Shown here one piece after another: positions 54,745 through 62,826 of a DNA stretch of 64,000 nt (position 1 is the first letter of the stretch; the number at the start of each line of letters is the position of its first letter). Source of the stretch: Arthrobacter sp. Soil762 (lineage in GTDB: Bacteria > Actinomycetota > Actinomycetes > Actinomycetales > Micrococcaceae); the NCBI RefSeq assembly GCF_001428335.1, contig NZ_LMSG01000001.1, positions 760,987 to 824,986 on the forward strand, in the 5' to 3' direction. A program made the translations under genes and the position numbers. Under the pieces are notes generated by a model that searched no databases, was not told the DNA's origin, and was given only the letters and a program-made list of their open reading frames with translations.

Positions 54745-56655
54745 TTACACGTAGTCCTTGTACTTCTCGAGCGTCCGGACCGGCTTCGCGAGGGCATCGC
54801 GGCGGAAGGGGTCTCCCAGTTCGCGGGTGCACATAATCTCGATGACCGTGGTCTTGCCCTCTTCCATCTGGGCGGCGAGCGCCCGCTTGAGCGCGGGGCC
54901 CACCTCGTCGAGCCGGTCGACCACGATGCCTTCGGCTCCCATGGTCCGGGCCATGGCGGCGAAGCTCTCGCCGTTGTCCAGTTCGCCAGCAATGAAGCGG
55001 CGGTTGTAGAACTCCACCTGGTTCTTCTTCTCCGCACCCCACTGCCGGTTGCGGAAGACGACGGCGGTAACCGGGATGTCGTGCCGCACTGCGGTGAGGA
55101 CCTCCCCCATGCTCATGGCCCAGGCGCCGTCGCCGGCGTAGGCCACGGCGGGACGGTCCATGGATGCCGCCTTGGCGCCTATCATGGTCGGCAGGGCGTA
55201 GCCGCAGTTGCCGAAGCTCATCGGGGCGAAGAAGCTGCGCGGTTTCTCGAAGCGCAGGTAGCTGTGGGCCACGGAGTTGATATTGCCGATGTCCGTGGAG
55301 ATCATGACGTTCTCCGGCATGGCCTTCTCCAGCTCGCGGAGCACCTGGCGCGGGGACAGCCAGTTACCGTCCTCGTTCTTGTGCTCCTCGAGCATGTCGA
55401 GGCTGTACTCATCCTTTTCGTGCGTCCACGCGGTGAGTTCCTCTTCCCAGCTTTCCTTCTCAGCCTTGATGGTGGCGGCACGCTCGGCCTTCGTGGCGTC
55501 GCAGGCGAGGGTGAGCTGGTCCAGGCGCTTGCCCAGTTCAAGTGCCACGGCCTTGGCATCGCCACAGATGCCCACGCTGATCTTCTTGACCAGGCCCAGC
55601 ATGGTGTGGTCGGCGTCGATCTGGATGATCTTCGCTTCGGTGGGCCAGTACGCCTGGCCGTACTGCGGCAGGGTGCCGAACGGGCCCAGGCGGGTCCCGA
55701 GGGCGATCACGACGTCGGCCTGGGAGATGAGCTTCATTCCCGCCTTGGATCCCTGGTAGCCCAGCGGTCCGGCCCAGAGGGGGTGGCTGGCAGGGAAAGA
55801 GTCGTTGTGCTGGTAGCTGTTGACCACCGGGGCGCCCAGGCGTTCGGCCAAGGCCTTGCATTCCTCCACGCCGTCGGCCATGACCACGCCGCCGCCGGAG
55901 ACGATCACGGGGAACTTGGCCGTGGCGAGCAGGGCCGCTGCCTCGTCCAGGCTCTTGGTACCGCCGGCACCGCGATCCACGCGGCGCGGCTGCGGGATCT
56001 CCACAGTGATCTCGCCGTAGAAGTAGTCACGCGGGATGTTCAGCTGGGTGGGTCCGTTTTCAGACATGGCGCGGTCGAAGCAGCGGCCGGTGAATTCGGC
56101 CATGCGGGCCGGGTGGGTCACGTGGCCCTGGTATTTGGTGAATTCCTGGAACATGGGCAGCTGCTTGGCCTCCTGGAAGCCGCCGAGGCCGATGCCCGTG
56201 GTGCCGGCTTCCGGCGTCACGATGACCACCGGGCTGTGCGCCCAGAATGCCGCGGCGATGCCGGTGACGCAGTTGCTGATGCCCGGGCCGTTCTGGCCGA
56301 TGACCACGCCGTGGCGGCCGCTGGCACGGGCATAGCCGTCAGCCATGTGGGCTGCCCCCTGCTCGTGGACCACCGGAACCAGGCGGATGCCTGCGGGGGC
56401 GAAGATGTCCATGGCGTCCATGAAGGCTGAACCCATGATGCCGAAAATGTCGGTGACGTCGTTGGCGACCATCGTCTCCACGAAGGCCTCCGACGGTGTC
56501 ATTTTCTGCACGCCCTTGGCGACTTCGCGGGCGGCCTTGGCTGGTGCTGCCTGGGCCGGGGCGCCTTTGCCCTGACCCGCGGATGAGTCGGTGACGAGCG
56601 CTTCTGCCGTGCCGTCGTTGGCAACGGATGAGAGTTCGACGGTGTCTTGGCTCAT
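54745..56655 (-). CDS. xsc: Sulfoacetaldehyde acetyltransferase
   Basis: 636-residue ThDP enzyme: sulfoacetaldehyde + phosphate to acetyl phosphate + sulfite. MTPSEAFVETMVANDVTDIF, GIMGSAFMDAMDIF and VVHEQGAAHMADGYARASGR (catalytic Glu) match Xsc; GDGAWAMSMGEVLTAVRHDI is the ThDP-binding motif. An extra N-terminal segment of about 51 Ala/Ser-rich residues precedes the usual start, but GGAGGAGGAG upstream of ATG 56655 shows it is translated. Convergent with tauR, divergent from the IclR gene. Confidence 0.94.
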   Translation of the reverse strand: MSQDTVELSSVANDGTAEALVTDSSAGQGKGAPAQAAPAKAAREVAKGVQKMTPSEAFVETMVANDVTDIFGIMGSAFMDAMDIFAPAGIRLVPVVHEQGAAHMADGYARASGRHGVVIGQNGPGISNCVTGIAAAFWAHSPVVIVTPEAGTTGIGLGGFQEAKQLPMFQEFTKYQGHVTHPARMAEFTGRCFDRAMSENGPTQLNIPRDYFYGEITVEIPQPRRVDRGAGGTKSLDEAAALLATAKFPVIVSGGGVVMADGVEECKALAERLGAPVVNSYQHNDSFPASHPLWAGPLGYQGSKAGMKLISQADVVIALGTRLGPFGTLPQYGQAYWPTEAKIIQIDADHTMLGLVKKISVGICGDAKAVALELGKRLDQLTLACDATKAERAATIKAEKESWEEELTAWTHEKDEYSLDMLEEHKNEDGNWLSPRQVLRELEKAMPENVMISTDIGNINSVAHSYLRFEKPRSFFAPMSFGNCGYALPTMIGAKAASMDRPAVAYAGDGAWAMSMGEVLTAVRHDIPVTAVVFRNRQWGAEKKNQVEFYNRRFIAGELDNGESFAAMARTMGAEGIVVDRLDEVGPALKRALAAQMEEGKTTVIEIMCTRELGDPFRRDALAKPVRTLEKYKDYV

Positions 56656-56708
56656 GATGATTGCTCCTCCTCCAGGATTTCGCCTAGATACGTTTGACTA
56701 TAAAATAT

Positions 56709-56723
56709 GGAACGTAGCGTTCC
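56709..56723. promoter_or_regulatory. IclR-type operator, perfect dyad
   Basis: GGAACG-TAG-CGTTCC is a perfect 6-bp dyad just upstream of xsc. IclR-family sites are commonly of the type GGAAC-N3-GTTCC, and the IclR gene is divergent here. Confidence 0.7.
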
Positions 56724-56789
56724 TGTTTTGGTGCTGATGCCGAGATTATGGCAAAAGGCCAACAACGTCAACGGATATTTCAATTATTC

Positions 56790-56804
56790 GGAACGCTGCG
56801 TACG
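56790..56804. promoter_or_regulatory. Second IclR-type operator, imperfect
   Basis: GGAACG-CTG-CGTACG shares the left arm and the CGT of the right arm with the site at 56709. It lies 56 bp before the iclR-family start, so autoregulation is plausible. Confidence 0.55.
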
Positions 56805-56860
56805 ATATTCTTGAACCAGATGCCAATTATGGTGCGGCTTGATCACGTGGAGGACAAAAA

Positions 56861-57787
56861 ATGGCTGAGATTCACAGGCTGGGCGAGCCCGCCCTGCAGG
56901 CGCCGACGGAGCTGGCCGGGGACACCCCCACCATGCGGCTGTTCTCCCTGCTGGAACTCATCGCCACCAAGGACCAGCTCTTCACGCTCCAGGGCCTGGT
57001 GGAGGAAACCGGCACACCCAAGCCCACGCTGCACCGCATGCTGCAGCAACTGGAGAGCTCCGGCCTTCTGATCCGGGAGAACAACGGCCGGCACTACGGC
57101 ACCGGCGTACGGCTGCGGCGCATGGCGGAGAACCTGCTGATCAACGACATGCACCACGGCGCACGCCACGCTGTGCTGCGGAACCTGGTCGCGGAACTGG
57201 GCGAGAGCTGCAACGTGACGGCGGTGTCCGGCAGCGAAGTGGTCTACCTGGACCGCATCGAAACGTCCGAACCGCTGCGGATCACCCTCCAGCCCGGCTC
57301 CCGCGTGCCCGTGCACTGCTCGGCCAGCGGGAAGATGATCCTCTCCCAGCTCAGCCCCGCACAGCGCAGGCGCCTCATTGCCGCCGCGCCGCTGGAGCGC
57401 TACACGAACAAGACCGTGACGGACCCCGAGCTGATCGAGGAAGAACTCCAGCGCGTCCGCCGGGACGGCTACGCGATCGACGACGAGGAATTCCTCCCAG
57501 GCATGGTGTGCGTGGCCGTGCTGGTTCCCACCGCAAACGCCGTGTCCAACCTTTGCGTCGCGGTCCAGGCGCCGGTCATGCGGCTCACCCCCGAGAAGGG
57601 GCTGAAGCTGCTCCCGGCCCTGCAGCGTGCCGCAGCGGCGATCGGTCTGATCGAGGCCGAGGCCGGTTCCGGCACCGCAGACGGAAGCGCGGACGACGGC
57701 AGCACCACCGGGGGCAGCAAGGCCGGAGCGGCCGGCATCGACGCGGGCCGCACTGACGGCGTGGAGGAGGAGCTGTGGACCAGCTGA
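56861..57787 (+). CDS. IclR family transcriptional regulator
   Basis: 308 residues. N-terminal wHTH (MRLFSLLELIATKDQLFTLQ, EETGTPKPTLHRMLQQLESS), then the IclR effector domain (GESCNVTAVSGSEVVYLDRI, VPVHCSASGKMILSQLSP, YAIDDEEFLPGMVCVAVLVP). A Gly/Ser/Asp-rich tail of about 35 residues is unusual. Overlaps the AAA gene by 13 bp. Likely controls xsc and the downstream ATPase pair. ATG follows GGAGGAC. Confidence 0.92.
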   Translation: MAEIHRLGEPALQAPTELAGDTPTMRLFSLLELIATKDQLFTLQGLVEETGTPKPTLHRMLQQLESSGLLIRENNGRHYGTGVRLRRMAENLLINDMHHGARHAVLRNLVAELGESCNVTAVSGSEVVYLDRIETSEPLRITLQPGSRVPVHCSASGKMILSQLSPAQRRRLIAAAPLERYTNKTVTDPELIEEELQRVRRDGYAIDDEEFLPGMVCVAVLVPTANAVSNLCVAVQAPVMRLTPEKGLKLLPALQRAAAAIGLIEAEAGSGTADGSADDGSTTGGSKAGAAGIDAGRTDGVEEELWTS

Positions 57788-58797
57788 ACCGCCTGATGCC
57801 GGACGAGTTGGTTTCAGTCCGCGAGGTGTTCAATCTCGATTCTGACCTCAAGGTGGCGGCCTTCCGTGAAGCCGACGAGCACGTCCCCGAGGTGGACCCC
57901 GCCTACCGTTTCAACCACGACGTCACCCTGGCCATCCTGGCCGCCTTCACCCGGAACCGGCGGATGCTGCTCCAGGGCCTGCACGGCACAGGCAAGTCCA
58001 CGCACATCGAGCAGGTGGCCGCGCGGCTGAACTGGCCCTGTGTGCGGGTAAACCTTGACGGCCACATCAGCCGCCTTGACCTGGTGGGCCGCGACACCGT
58101 GGTGCTGAAGGACGGCAAGCAGGTTACCGAGTTCCAGGAAGGGATTGTCCCCTGGGCCATCCAACGGCCGGTTGCCCTGATCCTGGACGAGTACGACGCC
58201 GGCCGCCCGGACGTGATGTTCGTGATCCAGCGGCTCTTGGAACGCGACGGCAAGCTGACCCTGCTGGACCAGAACCGGGTCCTGGACGTGCACCCCGGGT
58301 TCCGGCTCTTTGCCACGGCCAACACCGTGGGACTGGGAAACCTCAACGGCATGTACCACGGAGTCCAGCGGCTCAACCATGCGCAGATCGACCGCTGGAA
58401 CATCGTCGCCGCCCTGAACCATCCCCCGGCGGAGGACGAGATCGGGATCGTGCTGGCGCGGGTCCCTGAGCTGGACGACGCGGCCGGCCGGAAACTGGTG
58501 GCGTCCATGGTGGCCGTGGCCAAGCTGACGCGGGACGGTTTCCGGGTGGGCGATCTGTCCACGCTGATGTCCCCGCGCACCGTCATCACCTGGGCCGAGA
58601 ACATCGGGATCTTCGGCGACCCCGGCAAGGCGTTCCAGCTGTCCTTCGTCAACAAGTGCGATGAAGCCGAGCAGCCGCTCATTGCCGAATTCTTCCAGCG
58701 ATGCTTTGACCGGGAGCTGGAAGCGCCACGGACCTCGGGGTACCTGCCCGCCGACCTGCCGCCGACCCGCGCCTTCGCTGCCGCCGCGGCCAGCTAA
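57775..58797 (+). CDS. CobS/MoxR-like AAA+ ATPase
   Basis: 340-residue AAA+ ATPase of the CobS/MoxR group. Walker A GLHGTGKST (68-76), Walker B LILDEYDAG (135-143), sensor LFATANTVGLGNLNGMYHG, and the QRLNHAQIDRWNIVAALNHP segment that in CobS precedes the arginine finger. GTG start with GGAGGAGGAG upstream. Translationally coupled to iclR and 9 bp before a VWA gene. No cobN, so it is not a classical cobaltochelatase; more likely it activates or remodels an enzyme. Confidence 0.9.
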   Translation: MDQLNRLMPDELVSVREVFNLDSDLKVAAFREADEHVPEVDPAYRFNHDVTLAILAAFTRNRRMLLQGLHGTGKSTHIEQVAARLNWPCVRVNLDGHISRLDLVGRDTVVLKDGKQVTEFQEGIVPWAIQRPVALILDEYDAGRPDVMFVIQRLLERDGKLTLLDQNRVLDVHPGFRLFATANTVGLGNLNGMYHGVQRLNHAQIDRWNIVAALNHPPAEDEIGIVLARVPELDDAAGRKLVASMVAVAKLTRDGFRVGDLSTLMSPRTVITWAENIGIFGDPGKAFQLSFVNKCDEAEQPLIAEFFQRCFDRELEAPRTSGYLPADLPPTRAFAAAAAS

Positions 58798-58806
58798 GGG
58801 CCGCGC

Positions 58807-60612
58807 ATGGCCTCCCTGGCGGAACAGACGGAGCAGGCGGAGAGGGAACGGGCGGAGACCGCCTCCCGGCAGCTCGCAGCCACATCGCTGCGCCGCCGCA
58901 AGCAGACCCTTGAACTCTGCGCCGCAGCCATGCGCGGGCTCAGCGGGCAGGGCGGCCTGCACTTCCGCGGCCCCGCGCTGTACCGGGAGAGCACCCCGGT
59001 GGCCATGCCCGCGCCCCATCTCCACCCGGGAACGGACGCCGTTACGTTGGACGCCTTCCGCGGCGCGGCGGACGGCATGGCGCTGCGGCTGCAGCACAGC
59101 GATGCCGCTCTGCATGCGGAGTTCTGCCCCGCAACGCCGGCACGAATGCTGGTGTTTGAGATGCTCGAACAGTTCCGTACCGAGTCGCTGGCCGACGCCG
59201 CCATGCCGGGGGTCCGGGCCAACTTGAACCACCGCTTCCAGCAATGGTCCCGGGAGTTCGAGGCGTCCACGCTGGCGGACACGGACCTGGGACTCATTCT
59301 CTTTACCGTGGCCCAGGTCTGCCGGGCGAGGATCACCGCGGAGCCGATGTCCCCGGACTTCGAGGACCGGATTGAATCCACCCGGGCCGAGCTTGCCCCG
59401 CACGTCGGCACGCATCTGGCCGCCCTGCGGCGGGAACGGTTCTCCCAGCCGGGCTTCGGCCGCCATGCCCTCGCCATCGCGGAGACCGTCGGTGCCATCA
59501 GCGAGCACCTGGAAGCCCGGGAAGCGCGGCCCTCCCGTTCCGGCGGCCGGGTGCCGCAGTTCCAGCTGCTCTTCGATCAGGACAGCAACGACGACGCCGT
59601 CCCCACCGCCGCGTATGGGCGCAGCCATGCGCTGGAGGCCGGAGGGGACGGCTACCGAAAGTTCACCACGGTCTATGACCGCGAGCTCCAGGCCACGGAC
59701 GTGGTCCGCGCCGAACTGCTGCGCGGTTATCGGCAGCAGCTGGATGACGACATTGCCAGGCAGGGCATCAACGTGCCCCGGCTGGGCCGTGCCCTGGGCG
59801 CGGCCCTGTCCACGGCCGTCCACGACGGCTGGGACGGCGACGCCATTGAGGGCCGGCTCGACGGCAGCAGGCTCGCCCGGCTGGTCACGGCATCCGGGGA
59901 CCGCAGGGTGTTCCGGACCGAACGGATCGAACCCCGGACCGACGCCGCGGTGACGTTCCTGGTGGACTGCTCCGGTTCCATGAAGGAGCACAGCGCCGCC
60001 GTGGCCGCGCTGGTGGACGTATACGCGCGCGCCCTGGAACTGGCGGGGGCGCGCTGCGAAATCCTCGGCTTCACCACAGCTGCCTGGAACGGCGGCCGCG
60101 CCGGGAAGGACTGGATCCGTACCGGCAGGCCCCCGCATCCGGGGCGGCTCAACGAGGTGCGGCACCTGGTCTTCAAGGACGCAGACACCCCGTGGCGGCG
60201 GGCCCGCCCGGCCATTGCCGGGCTCATGAAGAAGGACCTGTTCCGTGAAGGAGTCGACGGCGAGGCCGTGGACTGGGCCTGCGCTCGGCTCAGGGGCGGC
60301 CCTGGTAACGCCAGCACAGAGAACGGCGGCACGGGGCGCAACGGCTCCGAACGGCGGATCCTGCTGGTGGTGTCCGACGGCAGCCCCATGGACGGCGCCA
60401 CCGCCCTGGCCAACGACGGCCACTACCTGGAACAGCATCTACGGGATGTCGTGGCGGCGCACGAAGCTGCCGGCAACGCAGAGATCTTCGGACTGGGCGT
60501 GGGGCTGGATCTCTCGCCGTATTACCGCAGGAACATCGCACTGGACCTCTCGCGCGGAAGCAGTGCCGCCGTCGTCGGGCAGGTCCTGGCCATGCTTGCC
60601 GGACGCCGCTGA
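58807..60612 (+). CDS. CobT-like VWA domain protein
   Basis: 601 residues. The N-terminal two-thirds is helical and resembles CobT; the C-terminal VWA domain has the MIDAS motif D387-C-S-G-S (FLVDCSGSMKEHS), then the second MIDAS elements, and ILLVVSDGSPMDGATALAND. Partner of the AAA+ gene 9 bp upstream, like CobS/CobT, ChlI/ChlD and MoxR/VWA pairs that use ATP to push a metal or activate a target. A CobN-type third subunit is absent here; target unknown. Confidence 0.9.
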   Translation: MASLAEQTEQAERERAETASRQLAATSLRRRKQTLELCAAAMRGLSGQGGLHFRGPALYRESTPVAMPAPHLHPGTDAVTLDAFRGAADGMALRLQHSDAALHAEFCPATPARMLVFEMLEQFRTESLADAAMPGVRANLNHRFQQWSREFEASTLADTDLGLILFTVAQVCRARITAEPMSPDFEDRIESTRAELAPHVGTHLAALRRERFSQPGFGRHALAIAETVGAISEHLEAREARPSRSGGRVPQFQLLFDQDSNDDAVPTAAYGRSHALEAGGDGYRKFTTVYDRELQATDVVRAELLRGYRQQLDDDIARQGINVPRLGRALGAALSTAVHDGWDGDAIEGRLDGSRLARLVTASGDRRVFRTERIEPRTDAAVTFLVDCSGSMKEHSAAVAALVDVYARALELAGARCEILGFTTAAWNGGRAGKDWIRTGRPPHPGRLNEVRHLVFKDADTPWRRARPAIAGLMKKDLFREGVDGEAVDWACARLRGGPGNASTENGGTGRNGSERRILLVVSDGSPMDGATALANDGHYLEQHLRDVVAAHEAAGNAEIFGLGVGLDLSPYYRRNIALDLSRGSSAAVVGQVLAMLAGRR

Positions 60613-60645
60613 GGCTACCCCCATGCGGCGAAGCCGCTCAACGCA

Positions 60646-60697
60646 AAAGCCCGCCGCGGGGACGTGCCTCCATTGGCACTTCCCCGCGGCGGGCTTT
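60646..60697. terminator. Terminator after the VWA gene
   Basis: Perfect 17-bp stem AAAGCCCGCCGCGGGGA / TCCCCGCGGCGGGCTTT with an 18-base loop; sits between convergent VWA and permease genes and can serve both. Confidence 0.92.
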
Positions 60698-60726
60698 ATG
60701 GACCGGACGGACATCCGGCCTGAAGA

Positions 60727-62214
60727 TCAGGTGCGGGCCGCTACCGGTTGCTTGTCGGGCTCCTCCTCGAGCCCTTCAGCCGAGGAGTCCAAGGACGGAT
60801 CCGCTGGAAGGTCGGCGGCGTCGTTGCCGTCCTCTTCTCCGGGCTTCCTGCCGTAGCGCCGGCGTAGCTCGTAGCTGAGGAGGATGATCACGAGCGTCAC
60901 GCCGCTCATCACGAACTGGGTCTGGGTGCTGGGCAGCAGGGCCATGGCGGCGATGACCAAGAGCATGAGCGCAATGGTTGCGTAGCTGAGCCACGGGAAA
61001 AGCCACATCTTAAGCTTCAGCGCCCCGGGGTCGTCGCGGTCCAGTCTCTTGCGCAGCACCACCTGTGACAGTGCGATCGCCAGGTAGACGAAGAGCGCCA
61101 CGGCGCCGTAGGAGTTCACCAGGAAAGCGAACACGACGTCGCCCCACACGTAGACACAGACCACCGAAACGTAGCCCACGGTGGTGCCCAGCAGGATGGC
61201 ACGGCGCGGAACGCCGCTGCGTGACAGCTTCGTGAAGAACTTGGGGGCATCGCCGTTGCGGGTGAGCGCAAAAAGCATGCGCGAGGTGGTGTACAGGGCC
61301 GAGTTCAGGCACGAGAGCACTGCCGTGAGGACAATGAAGTTCATGATGGTGGATACCGCCGGGATACCCAGGACGTCCAGTACGGCCGCGTAGGGGCTCA
61401 CGCCGACGCTCTCGGCATCCCACCGCTGGATCGCCACCACCACGAAGATCGAGCCGACGTAGAAGGTCACCACCCGGGCCACGATGGAGCGCATGGCCTT
61501 CTTGACGGAACGCTCGGGGTCTTCGGACTCGGCGGCCGCAATGGTGATGATTTCCGCGCCGGTGTAGAAGGCCACACAGGGAACGACGGCGGCCAGCACG
61601 GCACCCCAGCCCAGCGGTGTGAACCCGCCGTGGTCAAACAGGTTGCCGATGCCCGGCGTCGACTCGGGCCACAGGCCGGTGATCCAGAGTACGCCCAGCC
61701 CCAGGAACAGGCCGATGGCCACAACTTTGATGGAGCTGAACCAGTACTCGAACTCGCCGAAGGATCGGGCCGAAGCCATGTTCGTCGCGCTCAGTACCAC
61801 CATCAGGCCCAGGCTGAGCATCCACAATGGAACCATGGGGAACCACAGCTGGATGATCCGGCCACCGGCAATCGCCTCGACTGCCACCACAATCACAAAG
61901 AAGTACCAGTACATCCAGCCGGTGGCAAACCCGGCCCGCTGTCCCAGAGCCTGGCGTGCGTAGACATAAAAAGAGCCCACCACCGGACGCGCTACGGCCA
62001 TTTCGGCCAGCATCCGCATGAGGAGCAAGGTGATGACGCCTGCGATCGCAAACGAGACGATGGCCGCCGGGCCGGTGCTGCTGATAACAACGCCACTGCC
62101 GACGAACAACCCGGCACCGATGACGCCCCCAATGGCGATCAAATTCATGTGTCTGTTCTTGAGGCCCTTGCTAAGGCCGGCGTTGTCGGCCTGCCGGGGT
62201 TCGGCTTGATACAC
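60727..62214 (-). CDS. Amino-acid permease (APC family)
   Basis: 495-residue, about twelve-helix APC transporter. MNLIAIGGVIGAGLFVGSGV is the consensus first helix and FVIVVAVEAIAGGRIIQLWF and ESEDPERSVKKAMRSIVARV the later family segments. GTG 62214, preceded by GGAGGAAAC, is the natural start rather than an ATG 34 codons earlier. In this place it may bring in an amino acid linked to taurine/alanine use, but its specificity cannot be read. Charged C-terminal tail. Confidence 0.9.
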   Translation of the reverse strand: MYQAEPRQADNAGLSKGLKNRHMNLIAIGGVIGAGLFVGSGVVISSTGPAAIVSFAIAGVITLLLMRMLAEMAVARPVVGSFYVYARQALGQRAGFATGWMYWYFFVIVVAVEAIAGGRIIQLWFPMVPLWMLSLGLMVVLSATNMASARSFGEFEYWFSSIKVVAIGLFLGLGVLWITGLWPESTPGIGNLFDHGGFTPLGWGAVLAAVVPCVAFYTGAEIITIAAAESEDPERSVKKAMRSIVARVVTFYVGSIFVVVAIQRWDAESVGVSPYAAVLDVLGIPAVSTIMNFIVLTAVLSCLNSALYTTSRMLFALTRNGDAPKFFTKLSRSGVPRRAILLGTTVGYVSVVCVYVWGDVVFAFLVNSYGAVALFVYLAIALSQVVLRKRLDRDDPGALKLKMWLFPWLSYATIALMLLVIAAMALLPSTQTQFVMSGVTLVIILLSYELRRRYGRKPGEEDGNDAADLPADPSLDSSAEGLEEEPDKQPVAART

Positions 62215-62321
62215 GTTTCCTCCAAGATGCTCTGACGAAACCCGTTGAAGTGCACTTCGGTGCCCGCGCCACGAAGCGCGAAGCCAGGTCCACCGGAGGT
62301 TCGGACCGTATTGCACTCACT

Positions 62322-62339
62322 GAGTGATTCAGATCACTC
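62322..62339 (-). promoter_or_regulatory. Inverted repeat upstream of the permease
   Basis: GAGTGAT-TCAG-ATCACTC, a perfect 7-bp dyad about 110 bp upstream of the permease start. Suits a dimeric regulator such as a GntR or TetR protein; regulator unknown. Confidence 0.55.
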
Positions 62340-62550
62340 CTCCTGGTGTAGCCATAAACCTACGGAGCCGACGTAGGGGTGCACAGGGCCAGATCAAGCG
62401 GAAAAGAGGGAGCCAGCGGTGAAAGCGTGAGTCCACGAAGTCTCTCATGGCTGCAGTCCGGTCCGAAGATGACTGCACCGACACCGCTGTGACCTCCGCG
62501 TTCCGCTAGTGGAAGCGGGGGAGGACCAGCGGCCGGTTTGGACTTTTGCC

Positions 62551-62826
62551 ATGGACTCCCCCGAAGTACAGCAGGCACTCGACGCCCTGCAGCACAGGCT
62601 CGACGGCGGCCGGCGGCCACTCCTGGGCATCACGGGCGCGCCCGGCTCCGGCAAGTCCACCTTTGCGGCCCGGCTGCAGCAGGAATTCGGCCCGGACCTC
62701 GCCGGCGTCGAACCCTTCAGTGTCCTGAAGGTGCTGTTCATCGCCGGGATGGTGGGCTGCGCGGCGCGGTTGAAATCCCTGCCGGCTGGGAAATCCGCGA
62801 ACGCTACGCCTCGCTCTTCTCCGTAA
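62551..62826 (+). pseudogene. Uridine-kinase-like N-terminus fused to an SMR transporter C-terminus
   Basis: 91 codons from ATG 62551 in one open frame. Residues 1-51 read as the start of a uridine/phosphoribulokinase-type kinase: PLLGITGAPGSGKSTFAARL, then QQEFGPDL. From there the frame switches to GVEPFSVLKVLFIAGMVGCA and PAGKSANA, the last helix of an SMR protein. The DNA copies the end of the SMR gene at 47167 (43 identical bases). A non-homologous join of two decayed genes; the product is unlikely to work. Overlaps the ABC permease 3' end. Confidence 0.8.

Noticed and set aside
53893..56430. 845-codon plus-strand frame across tauR and xsc
   Set aside because: Overlaps two certain genes and a strong terminator; Arg/Pro/Gly-rich nonsense translation.
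57814..60438. 874-codon minus-strand frame opposite the AAA and VWA genes
   Set aside because: Antisense artefact; the plus-strand genes have clear Walker and MIDAS motifs.
57775..60612. Cobaltochelatase CobST as cobalamin genes
   Set aside because: No cobN or other corrin gene is present, and the setting is sulfonate use; only family resemblance is claimed.
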